Part shown: positions 41,084 to 50,150 of the stretch, piece after piece
Numbering within the stretch: position 1 is the first letter of the stretch
Layout: each line of letters starts with the position of its first letter
Assembly (NCBI RefSeq): GCF_003991425.1
Contig: NZ_CP034346.1
Coordinates: 6,191,501-6,255,500, forward strand
From: Paenibacillus lutimineralis
Lineage (GTDB): Bacteria; Bacillota; Bacilli; Paenibacillales; Paenibacillaceae
DNA: 64,000 nt
Reading direction: 5' to 3'
Notes under the pieces: generated by a model
The model's database searches: none
Told to the model about the DNA's origin: nothing
The model's input: only the letters and a program-made list of their open reading frames with translations
Program-made: the position numbers and the translations under genes

Positions 41084-42091
41084 ATGGCAAATTCCTATCC
41101 CAAAACCCGAATACGTAGAGTTGTCCACCGCTTCGGCCTGGTTCCATTGAGCTCAAACACGGTCGCTTCCTTTTACCGAAAAAATGCCGTCATCCGAGTA
41201 CAGACGAAAAGCGAAGCCTATGCTGTTAAACCTTTTTTTCGGAGTTTATCACTCCACTCGAGTACAGTCGATCAAATGAAAACAACTGCAAACTATATAC
41301 AACTCTTGATGGACAACGGATTCAGTTGCATGCCTAAATGGCTTACGTGCACTTCCGGAAAGTTGTGGACTCTACACAAAGGAAGACCCTACTACGTAAC
41401 CCCATGGATAAAGGGGAGAAAATTAGAAAACCAAGAGGATTACGAAAAACTTGGCCAGGCTCTTGCCTCCTTGCATATAACATCCAGCCATTTCCTTTCT
41501 AAAAAAGCCCCTTTTTATGATCATATCGAATTATGGAAAAGCCATGACCGTCTCTTTCGAAGACAAATGATGAAAGCATACCAAACCGATATAAAGATCC
41601 GTAGGTGGTATAAAAAGTTCGGGAAATCCTGTAACCGATTTTCAGATCGATCCTGGGCCGAGTTAAAAAGGCCAGAGATTGTAAACCTTTTGAGGAAGGA
41701 AAGAATTCGTCCCGTATTGATACACAACGATATTACTTCGTATAACGTCATAATTTCAGACGACGGCCAGTTGTTCATCATCGATTGGGACCGTATTAAG
41801 GTAGGCTCCATGTATATTGACATAGCAGCTGCCCTCACGAATACGACTCAATTTAACCCCGTTTTTATATATTCGTTCTTAAAAGGGTACGAAGAGCTCC
41901 ATCCTTTAAACCAGACTGAACGTAAATGGATTGCCTCCTTGTATCGATTACCTCGTGAAGCTTGGCATGCCACTCGATTCCCTAATCGCCCTAGAAGCCG
42001 CAACGAGCGCAACATGTTAGAAATTATGGAACAAACCTGGCTTCTACGGTTAAAGGCAATGGATTTTTTAGAGGAGTGGACACATCATTAG
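41084..42091 (+). CDS. CotS-like spore-coat protein kinase (APH fold)
   Basis: A 335-residue protein of the CotS/YsxE family, kinase-like proteins of the spore coat. The phosphotransferase motif is LIHNDITSYNVI with His214, Asp216 and Asn221, followed by the metal-binding Asp in FIIDWDRI (Asp234). The N-terminal part carries the nucleotide-binding lobe (YAVKPFF with Lys49). A conserved LPREAWHATRFP segment is seen near 310. The protein is strongly basic. A single gene with its own terminator; in this lineage it would be made during sporulation, though I did not identify a sigma-K promoter. Confidence 0.82.
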   Translation: MANSYPKTRIRRVVHRFGLVPLSSNTVASFYRKNAVIRVQTKSEAYAVKPFFRSLSLHSSTVDQMKTTANYIQLLMDNGFSCMPKWLTCTSGKLWTLHKGRPYYVTPWIKGRKLENQEDYEKLGQALASLHITSSHFLSKKAPFYDHIELWKSHDRLFRRQMMKAYQTDIKIRRWYKKFGKSCNRFSDRSWAELKRPEIVNLLRKERIRPVLIHNDITSYNVIISDDGQLFIIDWDRIKVGSMYIDIAAALTNTTQFNPVFIYSFLKGYEELHPLNQTERKWIASLYRLPREAWHATRFPNRPRSRNERNMLEIMEQTWLLRLKAMDFLEEWTHH

Positions 42092-42109
42092 GGGAAGGAA
42101 TAATGCAGC

Positions 42110-42145
42110 GCCCCTTCTGCTTAATCAAAAGCAGAAGGGGCTTTT
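42110..42145 (+). terminator. Intrinsic terminator
   Basis: GCCCCTTCTGCTT pairs perfectly with AAGCAGAAGGGGC around a short loop, followed by TTTT. It is about 20 bp after the CotS-like gene and can also help end the convergent transporter gene. Confidence 0.85.
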
Positions 42146-42183
42146 CTGTGTGTTCAATGTTATATTAACGTTCCTAGGTTCGT

Positions 42184-43413
42184 CTATTTACCGGTGCTTA
42201 CATAACGATCTCTACCCGCACCAAGACCAAAAATAAAGAGCAGAACGGATGCGCCGACCAGTATCCATAAGGGGAGCGTCCAACCTCCGGTAATATCATG
42301 CAAATAACCGAACATTGTCGGACCGATTGCGGCAAGCAAATATCCGACAGATTGAGCCATCCCGGACAGTTCTGCTGCTTGATGGGCATTCTCCGTTCGC
42401 AAGCCGAAGAACATCATCGACAGTCCAAAAGAGAAGCCGCCCCCGATGCCAAGTATGATCATCCATAAAACAATCAAGCCGGAGCTGCCATATAGCAGGC
42501 CAAGTGTTCCGGACAGCAGCAGTCCGAACGTAAATGTAACTAACAAGCGCTGATTGCGCATACGCCCGGCGATAACCGGAACTATGAATGTAAATGGAAG
42601 CAACGCAAGCTGCATCACGGAGAGTAGCAGGCCGGATTGATTTGCAGATATACCTTGCTGCTTCAATATCTCAGGTAACCAGGCAATGATGACATAGAAT
42701 ACCATCGATTGTAGTCCCATGAACATCGTCACTTGCCATGCCAGCGCAGAACGCCATAAATTCACATGCTTCCCCGACGCCTGGCTCTGCGTAGCGACCG
42801 CTCCTGTAGTGCGGCGTTTCAGGTGAGGCAGCCAGCACAAAATAGAGATAAAGCTTAAAATGCCCCATACCCCTAGGGCTCCCTGCCAGCCTAATCCCAA
42901 TCCGGTTGCCAGCGGAATACTAATTCCGGAAGCGGCGGCTCCGAACAAGTTCATAGAAATGGAATACAAACCTGTCATCAGACCCATTCGTTGAGGGAAC
43001 TCCCTCTTAATCAGACTAGGCAGCAATACGTTGCAGACGGCTATAGACAAGCCCAGAATAGCGGTACCGAGATAAAGGGTAGTCATTCCCGACAATGAGC
43101 GTAACATAATGCCGATCGTCAGGAAAATAACAGAAACCAGTACCATTGGTTCAATCCCTAGCTTACGCCCTAAACGGGGTACGAAAGGCGAAAAAATGGC
43201 AAAGGCGAGCAAAGGCAATGTAGTAATCATTCCGGCCAAGGTGTTTGAAATATGCATATGATCACGAATAAGTCCTATTAACGGACCCACCGAAGTTAAG
43301 GGAGCTCGCAAATTGGCAGCTATAAACAGAATTCCAATAATGACTGCCCATGCAGCAGTCTTGGGTTCCGATTGAATATGCTGCATACGGCTATTTTGAT
43401 TTGACTTACTCAT
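42184..43413 (-). CDS. CynX/NimT-family MFS transporter
   Basis: A 409-residue protein with twelve hydrophobic helices. NLRAPLTSVGPLIGLIRDHM near 35-55 and PLLAFAIFSPFVPRLGRKLG near 85 are typical of the cyanate/nitroimidazole transporter group, as is GGGFSFGLSMMFFGLRTENA near 330. The start follows GGAGAAG. It is divergent from an XRE-cupin regulator across 196 bp that contain direct repeats, so expression is probably controlled by that protein. The substrate (drug, cyanate or small acid) is not known. Confidence 0.87.
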   Translation of the reverse strand: MSKSNQNSRMQHIQSEPKTAAWAVIIGILFIAANLRAPLTSVGPLIGLIRDHMHISNTLAGMITTLPLLAFAIFSPFVPRLGRKLGIEPMVLVSVIFLTIGIMLRSLSGMTTLYLGTAILGLSIAVCNVLLPSLIKREFPQRMGLMTGLYSISMNLFGAAASGISIPLATGLGLGWQGALGVWGILSFISILCWLPHLKRRTTGAVATQSQASGKHVNLWRSALAWQVTMFMGLQSMVFYVIIAWLPEILKQQGISANQSGLLLSVMQLALLPFTFIVPVIAGRMRNQRLLVTFTFGLLLSGTLGLLYGSSGLIVLWMIILGIGGGFSFGLSMMFFGLRTENAHQAAELSGMAQSVGYLLAAIGPTMFGYLHDITGGWTLPLWILVGASVLLFIFGLGAGRDRYVSTGK

Positions 43414-43448
43414 GATGTATCTTCTCCAATCTATGTTACAAAAAGTAA

Positions 43449-43494
43449 ATTATAATATATAAAATATATTCATTTGCACATTATAATATATAAA
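43449..43494. promoter_or_regulatory. 15-bp direct repeats in a divergent promoter
   Basis: ATTATAATATATAAA occurs at 43449-43463 and again at 43480-43494, 31 bp apart (three helical turns). The repeats lie between the transporter gene and the regulator gene and overlap probable -10 elements. They may be the operator of the XRE-cupin protein; being very A/T-rich, they could also be coincidental promoter sequence. Confidence 0.35.
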
Positions 43495-43609
43495 TCTGAA
43501 ATTTGTCCAGCTAAAAAAGTATAGTATAATTTACTTTAATACCTTAATTTAACGCTATGATATACTAATCCTTGATGTAATTGTCATTAAAAAGAGAGGG
43601 TAAAATGCC

Positions 43610-44173
43610 ATGGAAGCCGATGATCCAAAACAAGTTGTATTACAGGTTGGAGCCGTGTTAAAGAAGCTTCGCAAAGAGCGGAATATGAGTCTTGGTGATT
43701 TAGCGGAGCTGTCAGGCGTCAGCAAGCTGACGCTCGGAAATATTGAACGAGGAGAGACGAATCCAACGCTAGGTATGCTATGGAAAATTTCAAAAAGCTT
43801 GTCCATTCCTCTCATGGCGTTGTTCTCAACCGGAAACAGTGTGAGCCTGTCGCGGGCTGGGGAAGGATTAAGAATCGCCGGGGATGATAAAACTTGGGTC
43901 GTGGAACCGATTTTCCAAAATGCAAGTGATGAAATTGAGATGTGCCGGGCTTATTTGCAGCCCAACAGCACCTACTACCCGGAACAACATCATTTTAATA
44001 CAACTGAGATTGTCACCGTGATGTCGGGAGGAATTACAATCACCGTTAATGATGAACCCTATCACTTGAACCCATATGATTCAATAAGTTTTCGTGCCGA
44101 CAAAAAGCATTCCTACACCAATCAATCCGATGATGTTGTGGTTCTCCATATTATTCTTAAATACGGAATATAA
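43610..44173 (+). CDS. XRE-family regulator with C-terminal cupin domain
   Basis: A 187-residue regulator. The helix-turn-helix (about 14-66) reads LRKERNMSLGDLAELSGVSK then LTLGNIERGETNPTLGML. After a linker, the cupin domain (about 110-185) has YYPEQHHFNTTEIVTVMSGG and a late SYTNQSDDVVVLHII, which would bind a small ligand in its barrel. GAGAGGG precedes the ATG. Proteins of this type commonly repress a divergent transporter or catabolic gene; here that is the CynX-type transporter. Confidence 0.9.
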   Translation: MEADDPKQVVLQVGAVLKKLRKERNMSLGDLAELSGVSKLTLGNIERGETNPTLGMLWKISKSLSIPLMALFSTGNSVSLSRAGEGLRIAGDDKTWVVEPIFQNASDEIEMCRAYLQPNSTYYPEQHHFNTTEIVTVMSGGITITVNDEPYHLNPYDSISFRADKKHSYTNQSDDVVVLHIILKYGI

Positions 44174-44186
44174 ATCTATCGATAGC

Positions 44187-44254
44187 GTAAAAAAACACCT
44201 TCAAAAGAATCATCCACTCGTCTAGAGCTTGGATCGATTCTATTTGAAGGTGTT
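44187..44254 (-). terminator. Terminator between convergent regulator and lyase genes
   Basis: AACACCTTCAAA (44194-44205) pairs with TTTGAAGGTGTT (44243-44254), and GAATC with GATTC inside. On the minus strand a run of T (44189-44195) follows, so it ends the lyase operon; the plus side is weaker. Confidence 0.8.
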
Positions 44255-44276
44255 GGAACCCGGAATTTCTTTAACT

Positions 44277-47200
44277 CTATTCTTGAGGCTGAAGCTGGTA
44301 GATACGAATTTCGGCATAGGAGTTCCATTGATTCACACTGTTCCCATGCCCGGTGATGCGGATATACTGGGCTTCATGTTGTCTTACATACGTCTTCTCG
44401 ATATCCAAGCTTTCCCCACTGCTCTGGCCGGAATAGGCCCTATACCAGGTCTGCCCATCCAGCGAGGTTTCGATATCATATTTGAAGCTACGCTCATTTC
44501 CGCGAATAAACGCAATTCCAACACTATTGACTGTCTTCGCTTCGCCAAGATCAAGCATAATCCACTGATCGCCTTCTGCCCCCCAATAAGTATTCAGATC
44601 ACCGTCAAGCGCTTTATCCTCAGTATTTCCTTGATCATCCTGTGAGGCGCTTGCAGAGACACCTGTTATAGAGAGCTCATTCAACCGCTCCTCTTCTCCG
44701 TTCAGAGGCATTAACTTGTAATTGAAGAAATAAATACTCTTGATTTCCGGATTTTGCAGTGAAGATACGATCAGCTTCGTTATACCCGGAACCTCATCAG
44801 CAGAGATAATCTGAACATTATTCAGTGTCTGATCATGCGTAAATTCCAGAACCGGTACGTCCGTATGATCAAGCGGCAGTTGAATATCATAACTGAATTT
44901 CTGCCCATTGAAATCGGCTAACGGTACCCCGTCTATGCTGACGCTTTGAATAACAGGAATGATGAGTTCACCGTCTGAAATGCTCCAGTTATCTAGCGGA
45001 ATGCTGTTAACGGTCAGGTCTGTATCCTCTATGGAACCAACGATGGGTACCATCGTTACCGTCAGTCTCATTTCCTTGACTTGATCCAGCTTCATAAACA
45101 GTTTGCGAATCCCGATATTCTGGTTCTGCTTAGAAGGGTTAGGAGATTGCGGCAGCGGTTTTGCATCCATCACATCAAACCGCACAGCAATAGGCTCGCC
45201 TGCTTCGTTGCGGGCATCACCATCCAGTCCAACCCAGAGCTTCTCTCCGCCCTTGCTGAAGATCGCTGACTTGCCATCAGCACTGACTTGAATGTCAGCT
45301 TCTGTATGCATGAACCAATATGCTGTTGAAGGATTCGAGAATGATACTTCATCTTGGATCGTAGCCCTCGTCCGGTTTGAGGCGAGCATCACACCCCGCT
45401 TCGCTTGAGTCACATACCTGTCATATGCCTCTGTCAAATTAGCAATTGCAAATCCGCCAGACGGCTTGCTCTCCACCTTCTCGATCTTGGAGAATGCCTT
45501 AATGTTCTGCTGTGCGCCTCCATCAGGGTTGATCACCAATGTGTTATGCCCCTCTGGATTCAAGCGGTAGTACGTTAAGCGTTCCTTGTCATAATTTGAA
45601 TAGCCCGGCAGATTATAATCGTCCTTGCCTAGATCAATCGCCCATTGCTGCCCCAAGGACTCAAATACGAAGCTGCCCAGGTCGTAGTGCCCGTGGCTGA
45701 CTACGTTATTGCCTGCTTTGAAGCCTAAGAAACTTGAATTGGGATCTTCCCATTTGCTTCTGAATGTGGCTACTTCTGTTCCGCTAAAATATTGATCCAA
45801 ATCTAGCGTTTGTCCAGGGATATAAAGAGCAGGGTCATACCATAGCATCTCAAATTCAGAACCAGCATTCCTGAATTTGATCTTGTTATCCAGATGAACA
45901 GAGGCTAACAATCGATCCCCGTATTTCTTCGCGATCCACAGCTCTTCAGCGGACATTACCTTGTTGCTCGACGCATCGCCATAGTTCAGTGCGCCTACTG
46001 CTCCACTCAAGTAGGTTGGAAAATATGCGGTCTTGTTCAACCCTGGAGTCTGGTCATAACCATAGCTTGTCCCTAATGAAGTCTCCAGAGAAGAAATAAA
46101 CCGAACAATATACTCTAAAGTGTATTTCCAGTAGCTCGGCCCCTCCGCCCATGCTCCGTCAGGTGTAAATTCCAATAGAATAAAGTCTTCCAGCGCGTTG
46201 AAGGCGGTATCCAATATCTTGCCACCAAATTGCTGCATCGTTACCTTCTCTTTGGATGGCAGGAGGATTTCCTTATCCAGGTCGCCGATGGCCATTAGAG
46301 TAAGAATTGAGGCTCCATTACATACCGCATTCCAGTTATTCGTTCTTGGATACGTATGAATCCACCATATATTTTTATTATAAGCCTCCAATGTTTTAAC
46401 AAGGCCCTTCTGAATCATCGCATCCTCAAGAATCAGTCTCTGCTCTGGAGTCCATTCGTCATACAGCCAGTCATAAGCAATAGCCAGGCCTTCCATGAAC
46501 TCTGCCGTATTCAGAAATTCATTCTCTTCATTCCAGTTTGGGAACTGCGACACCGTGTAGACTTCATCCCAGATCCGCTGCTTATATTGCTCCTTCTTCA
46601 CCGCATCATCGCTAAGATGATAGAGCATCCCCAGATTAATCACGAGCGGTCCTACCTGCCGTGAGCCAATCATTCGACGGCCATCCGGAAGATCATCCGT
46701 AGGCAAGGCCATATTCAGATGCTTCTCGCCCTGCTTCTGAATATCCTGATACCACTTGTTGATCGTAGCCTCTCCAGACTGAACCAGCGACTTCACCCGG
46801 GCAAAGTCGGAAGAAGTAGCCAGGACTCTTGGGTGAGACGCATTGTTGCTCAGCAACTGAGCGATGGCTTCCTCTCCGGTTGGTCTATCGTAGACGATCT
46901 CTTTGATAGCTTCCTCAATAAAGAACTTCTCATTATTCTGAGGCTTGATGCTCTCATCCACCTTATCTAGCGCATCGTCAAACGGTTTAGCCTGATCGCC
47001 GATAACGATAAGCCCTCTGCCTTTATAATCTGTGTACACTTGTTTATGAAGAAGAGCTCCTGCCAGATCTAAGGGAACCAGCACATCGTCGGAAGTAAAC
47101 TGAATATGCGGATGGGAGTTGGCTATTTCCTCACTGATCTCTACATCCACCCCGAAAAATTGACCTGCAAAACGAAGCGGTACCAGAACTTCTCCCTCAA

Positions 47201-48122
47201 CCTTCCGCGGTACATTCTGTACGCTAATCGCATTCATGTTCTTTACATTATCCTTCAGCACATTGGGGCTGTTCACAACCATAGCCAAAGCCCCCGCCAA
47301 GCGATTTGTAACGGAAATACCTAGGTCATTATCAAAATCCATTAACGATTCCGGTACATTCAGTTCCTGCAGTTCTTCCATCGTCTTCAGCTCAGTACCG
47401 CCATATACCCTCATATTATCCAGCAATGTTGTGAAGTTCTTATTACCGGTGACATCTGTCGTGAGATCCGCTGGCAAGCTTCGTTTGGCCCGAACGCGTA
47501 CGTAATTAATCCCCGCTGCGTTGCTGGTGTTCTTCAAGGTGATCGAATCTATCTTTTTAACTCCGTCTACATAGACAGATACGGTCTGCATAGCAGACTG
47601 ATAGTTGATCGCAAAGGAAAGCCGGTGCCACTCGCCCGTATTCAACGGTATTTTGTTGCCTTCCACTTTTAAGATGCCATCAGGCCCTATGCTTCCGAGC
47701 GTAATGCCTTTATTACCGCTGTCTTTTATTTCGAAAAATCGGCTTCCATTGGAATCTAGCAGCTTAATATCAAAATCAAGAATGAGTTCGCCTGTTAAGT
47801 CTTCCGTGCCAAAGCGCTTGGCGAGGCCTACATCAGGTTGATCCGCTACAGATTCGTTGATCCGAAGCGATACGCTAGTCCCATTAGGGGCCGTATATTC
47901 ATCATTTAACGCACCGCTTGATTTCTTGACGTCGGTGATGCCTGTCATTTCAAACCCGCTCGGCGGAGCACCTGTCTGGGTGTAATCCTCAAAATCCTGA
48001 CATAAGTACACCTGGATTGAAGAGGCTGCATGGGCTGGGAATACACCCAAGATTCCACTCAGCCCTAAGACAATACTTAACAAAAGACTTGTACATCGAA
48101 AAATCTTTCTTTGCGAACTCAT
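44277..48122 (-). CDS. Secreted multidomain heparinase II/III-family polysaccharide lyase
   Basis: About 1281 residues, started at the ATG at 48122 with GGGAGGG 9 bp upstream; an ATG two codons earlier is too close. A signal peptide (1-32, ending PAHAAS) precedes a LamG-like sandwich (about 35-240) and a stalk domain resembling copper amine oxidase N (about 260-385). Next comes the alpha/alpha toroid of a heparinase II/III lyase (about 430-730; PRTNNWNAVCNGASILTLMA, FTPDGAWAEGPSYWKYTLEY) and its beta-sandwich (about 780-1080; NNVVSHGHYDLGSFVFESLG). A discoidin (F5/8 C) carbohydrate-binding domain ends it (about 1140-1281). It should cleave an acidic polysaccharide outside the cell. It is the last gene of the lyase-importer operon. 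Confidence 0.9.
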   Translation of the reverse strand: MSSQRKIFRCTSLLLSIVLGLSGILGVFPAHAASSIQVYLCQDFEDYTQTGAPPSGFEMTGITDVKKSSGALNDEYTAPNGTSVSLRINESVADQPDVGLAKRFGTEDLTGELILDFDIKLLDSNGSRFFEIKDSGNKGITLGSIGPDGILKVEGNKIPLNTGEWHRLSFAINYQSAMQTVSVYVDGVKKIDSITLKNTSNAAGINYVRVRAKRSLPADLTTDVTGNKNFTTLLDNMRVYGGTELKTMEELQELNVPESLMDFDNDLGISVTNRLAGALAMVVNSPNVLKDNVKNMNAISVQNVPRKVEGEVLVPLRFAGQFFGVDVEISEEIANSHPHIQFTSDDVLVPLDLAGALLHKQVYTDYKGRGLIVIGDQAKPFDDALDKVDESIKPQNNEKFFIEEAIKEIVYDRPTGEEAIAQLLSNNASHPRVLATSSDFARVKSLVQSGEATINKWYQDIQKQGEKHLNMALPTDDLPDGRRMIGSRQVGPLVINLGMLYHLSDDAVKKEQYKQRIWDEVYTVSQFPNWNEENEFLNTAEFMEGLAIAYDWLYDEWTPEQRLILEDAMIQKGLVKTLEAYNKNIWWIHTYPRTNNWNAVCNGASILTLMAIGDLDKEILLPSKEKVTMQQFGGKILDTAFNALEDFILLEFTPDGAWAEGPSYWKYTLEYIVRFISSLETSLGTSYGYDQTPGLNKTAYFPTYLSGAVGALNYGDASSNKVMSAEELWIAKKYGDRLLASVHLDNKIKFRNAGSEFEMLWYDPALYIPGQTLDLDQYFSGTEVATFRSKWEDPNSSFLGFKAGNNVVSHGHYDLGSFVFESLGQQWAIDLGKDDYNLPGYSNYDKERLTYYRLNPEGHNTLVINPDGGAQQNIKAFSKIEKVESKPSGGFAIANLTEAYDRYVTQAKRGVMLASNRTRATIQDEVSFSNPSTAYWFMHTEADIQVSADGKSAIFSKGGEKLWVGLDGDARNEAGEPIAVRFDVMDAKPLPQSPNPSKQNQNIGIRKLFMKLDQVKEMRLTVTMVPIVGSIEDTDLTVNSIPLDNWSISDGELIIPVIQSVSIDGVPLADFNGQKFSYDIQLPLDHTDVPVLEFTHDQTLNNVQIISADEVPGITKLIVSSLQNPEIKSIYFFNYKLMPLNGEEERLNELSITGVSASASQDDQGNTEDKALDGDLNTYWGAEGDQWIMLDLGEAKTVNSVGIAFIRGNERSFKYDIETSLDGQTWYRAYSGQSSGESLDIEKTYVRQHEAQYIRITGHGNSVNQWNSYAEIRIYQLQPQE

Positions 48123-48137
48123 CCTCATTTACCCTCC

Positions 48138-50093
48138 CTATACTGGTTTACTAATGGTCATATCGTTGTCCGTAATCTCAATATGATAACGTCTGCCATA
48201 GTTGAACGCATAGCAGCCATTACCCACTGGCTCAATATTTACAGCCGGTACATGATCGCCCTGATAAGGGACCAATACAGTCAACAAGGCAACCGTACCG
48301 TTGTAAGTTCCCTGGAAGCAAACTCTAGTAGCTTCCCTGGCGATATCATTCACATCGGACAATCTTCCCGGTAGAAGCCCCACTTCCTCTTGGGGATACG
48401 TGTATATAGCAAGATTCGCTATCTCACTCGTAGCGATGGCACCCTCCGGCGCTGCCTCTACTTCTGTATAATCCAGATGAAAGTAGCGCTGAACCTTGTT
48501 ATGCTCTAACCCTGTGACACGATCAATAATCACAATGAACTGATTATCTACCAAGGCCATATGACGATGATGCACAATCGGCTCATAATTCATATGGTAA
48601 GCGCTTGCGATTTGGTAGAAGCCCCGATCTTCCACATTGTAAACCGCTCCAACCTTCTGGGGACCAAATTGAAATGAGCTTATATATTCAAAATGATCTC
48701 TCCCATCTATCAGCAGAGTAGAGTGGTAACTGGCGCTTTTGAATTGCTTACGATCCTCATCCTCCCGATAACAAAAAATGCCCGGATCGCAAATCATATC
48801 TTTTCCCAGTGCAGTGAAATCAAAGCTCATAAGATCGATATGGGCATGGGCATTTTGAATCGGGCTTCTGCATGTGAACAGAAAGCTCATCGACTTGGAA
48901 TCCCAGCCGCTGCGAATAATTGCCTGATGGAGCGTCCGGTTCCAAAAGGTTGTCGCTTTATCACACTCATAATGCTTGTCTTGGAGCGACTGCAAATCCT
49001 CGTATAACTGCTGTACATCTAATGCACGCCAAGCATGCTTGCTAGCCTCGTGCAGAACCTCCTGAGTATCGATCAAATTAGTGGCCAGCCCTAGCCATGT
49101 TAAATCATCCAAGGCCATGTAGCCATAAACCGCCCCCATCGCGGCCAGATTATTGGCATGCGAATCGCCTACGGGCACACATTTTCCTGTAGGACGCAAG
49201 GAATAAATAGAGTAGTCGAGGTTCTTGCGGAACAGCCTCATATACTGATCTGAGAACTGAAAATGGAAACGCTTGGCCAGCACAACTGCGAGCCCGAACC
49301 AGAACATACAGCCGTTATGATATGAAGGACAGCCTTCAATCTGGCCGCCGTCCTCTGTCAGTTGAGCAATACAGCATCGCTCGATTCCCTCAATGGCAAA
49401 GGCCCTCCATTCCTCCGCTTCGCGCAGCTCCGGGAAATATAATGCGGTTGTCAGTATACCGAGACATTCCATCAGAAAATGGTTATGATCCGCCTTGGGC
49501 CAAAGCAGCGGCGACACCTTGCGCAGGATCTTGGTCTGCATGTAGATAGCCCCTAAATACTGCTCTAATACAGCCTCAGTAAACAACTCTGTATGTCCCA
49601 GATGTTCCAGTACTAGTGGCCAAGTCTTATAGCTTCGGATGCCCAGCTCTAATGCCCGCAAAGGATGGCATTCCTCAAAATAACGGAGTGGGTAGTCAAT
49701 CAGCTCATCATGAATCTCAACCGTCCCGATCCAATCCAGCATCTCTTCAATGACTTTGCGCCCGTATTTCTCATCCTTTGTTAGGGAATACGCCTCTAAT
49801 AAATCCTGCCAATGCGTCATGCGATTGAGCTGCCAGAGAAATTCATGGTCATTATGTCTAATCTCCAGCCAGTCAGGGGGATTGCCTATGAATTCCCGCA
49901 CTCCTCCCGTACCTGGAAGTTTAAGAAATCCCCAATAAGCCTCCTCGGCGTTGGTGATCGTCTCTCGTACAAGCTCCGGCATGTGCTCAAAAATGTACGC
50001 ACTTTTGGTTGTCATCGGCTCTAATCGGGATCGCAGATTGCTTAGCAACTGCCGAGTAGATATCGGCTCTTTCAACAAAGCTTGTATATTCAT
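48138..50093 (-). CDS. Cytosolic heparinase II/III-family oligosaccharide lyase
   Basis: A 651-residue lyase without a signal peptide. An N-terminal alpha/alpha toroid (about 30-370; EFLWQLNRMTHWQDLLEAYS, LLWPKADHNHFLMECLGILT) is followed by a beta-sandwich (about 380-650) with the PL signature QNAHAHIDLMSFDFTALGKD and DRKQFKSASYHSTLLIDG. His and Tyr residues of these motifs are the probable catalytic ones. Lack of a signal peptide means it degrades imported oligosaccharides inside the cell. The gene lies between the binding-protein and secreted-lyase genes; AAGGAG precedes the ATG. Confidence 0.9.
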   Translation of the reverse strand: MNIQALLKEPISTRQLLSNLRSRLEPMTTKSAYIFEHMPELVRETITNAEEAYWGFLKLPGTGGVREFIGNPPDWLEIRHNDHEFLWQLNRMTHWQDLLEAYSLTKDEKYGRKVIEEMLDWIGTVEIHDELIDYPLRYFEECHPLRALELGIRSYKTWPLVLEHLGHTELFTEAVLEQYLGAIYMQTKILRKVSPLLWPKADHNHFLMECLGILTTALYFPELREAEEWRAFAIEGIERCCIAQLTEDGGQIEGCPSYHNGCMFWFGLAVVLAKRFHFQFSDQYMRLFRKNLDYSIYSLRPTGKCVPVGDSHANNLAAMGAVYGYMALDDLTWLGLATNLIDTQEVLHEASKHAWRALDVQQLYEDLQSLQDKHYECDKATTFWNRTLHQAIIRSGWDSKSMSFLFTCRSPIQNAHAHIDLMSFDFTALGKDMICDPGIFCYREDEDRKQFKSASYHSTLLIDGRDHFEYISSFQFGPQKVGAVYNVEDRGFYQIASAYHMNYEPIVHHRHMALVDNQFIVIIDRVTGLEHNKVQRYFHLDYTEVEAAPEGAIATSEIANLAIYTYPQEEVGLLPGRLSDVNDIAREATRVCFQGTYNGTVALLTVLVPYQGDHVPAVNIEPVGNGCYAFNYGRRYHIEITDNDMTISKPV

Positions 50094-50150
50094 CTTTGTT
50101 TCTCCTTAAATAGGCTGTAGAATATGTCTCTACAGCCTACCCGCGCTTGT

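Noticed and set aside
43500..43560. Insertion-sequence end in the A/T-rich region before the XRE-cupin gene
   Set aside because: No terminal inverted repeats, target duplication or transposase found; explained by divergent promoters.
47805..47830. cre-like AAAGCGCTTGGC in the secreted lyase gene
   Set aside because: It encodes a normal Ala-Lys-Arg-Phe-Gly stretch of the protein; no promoter context.
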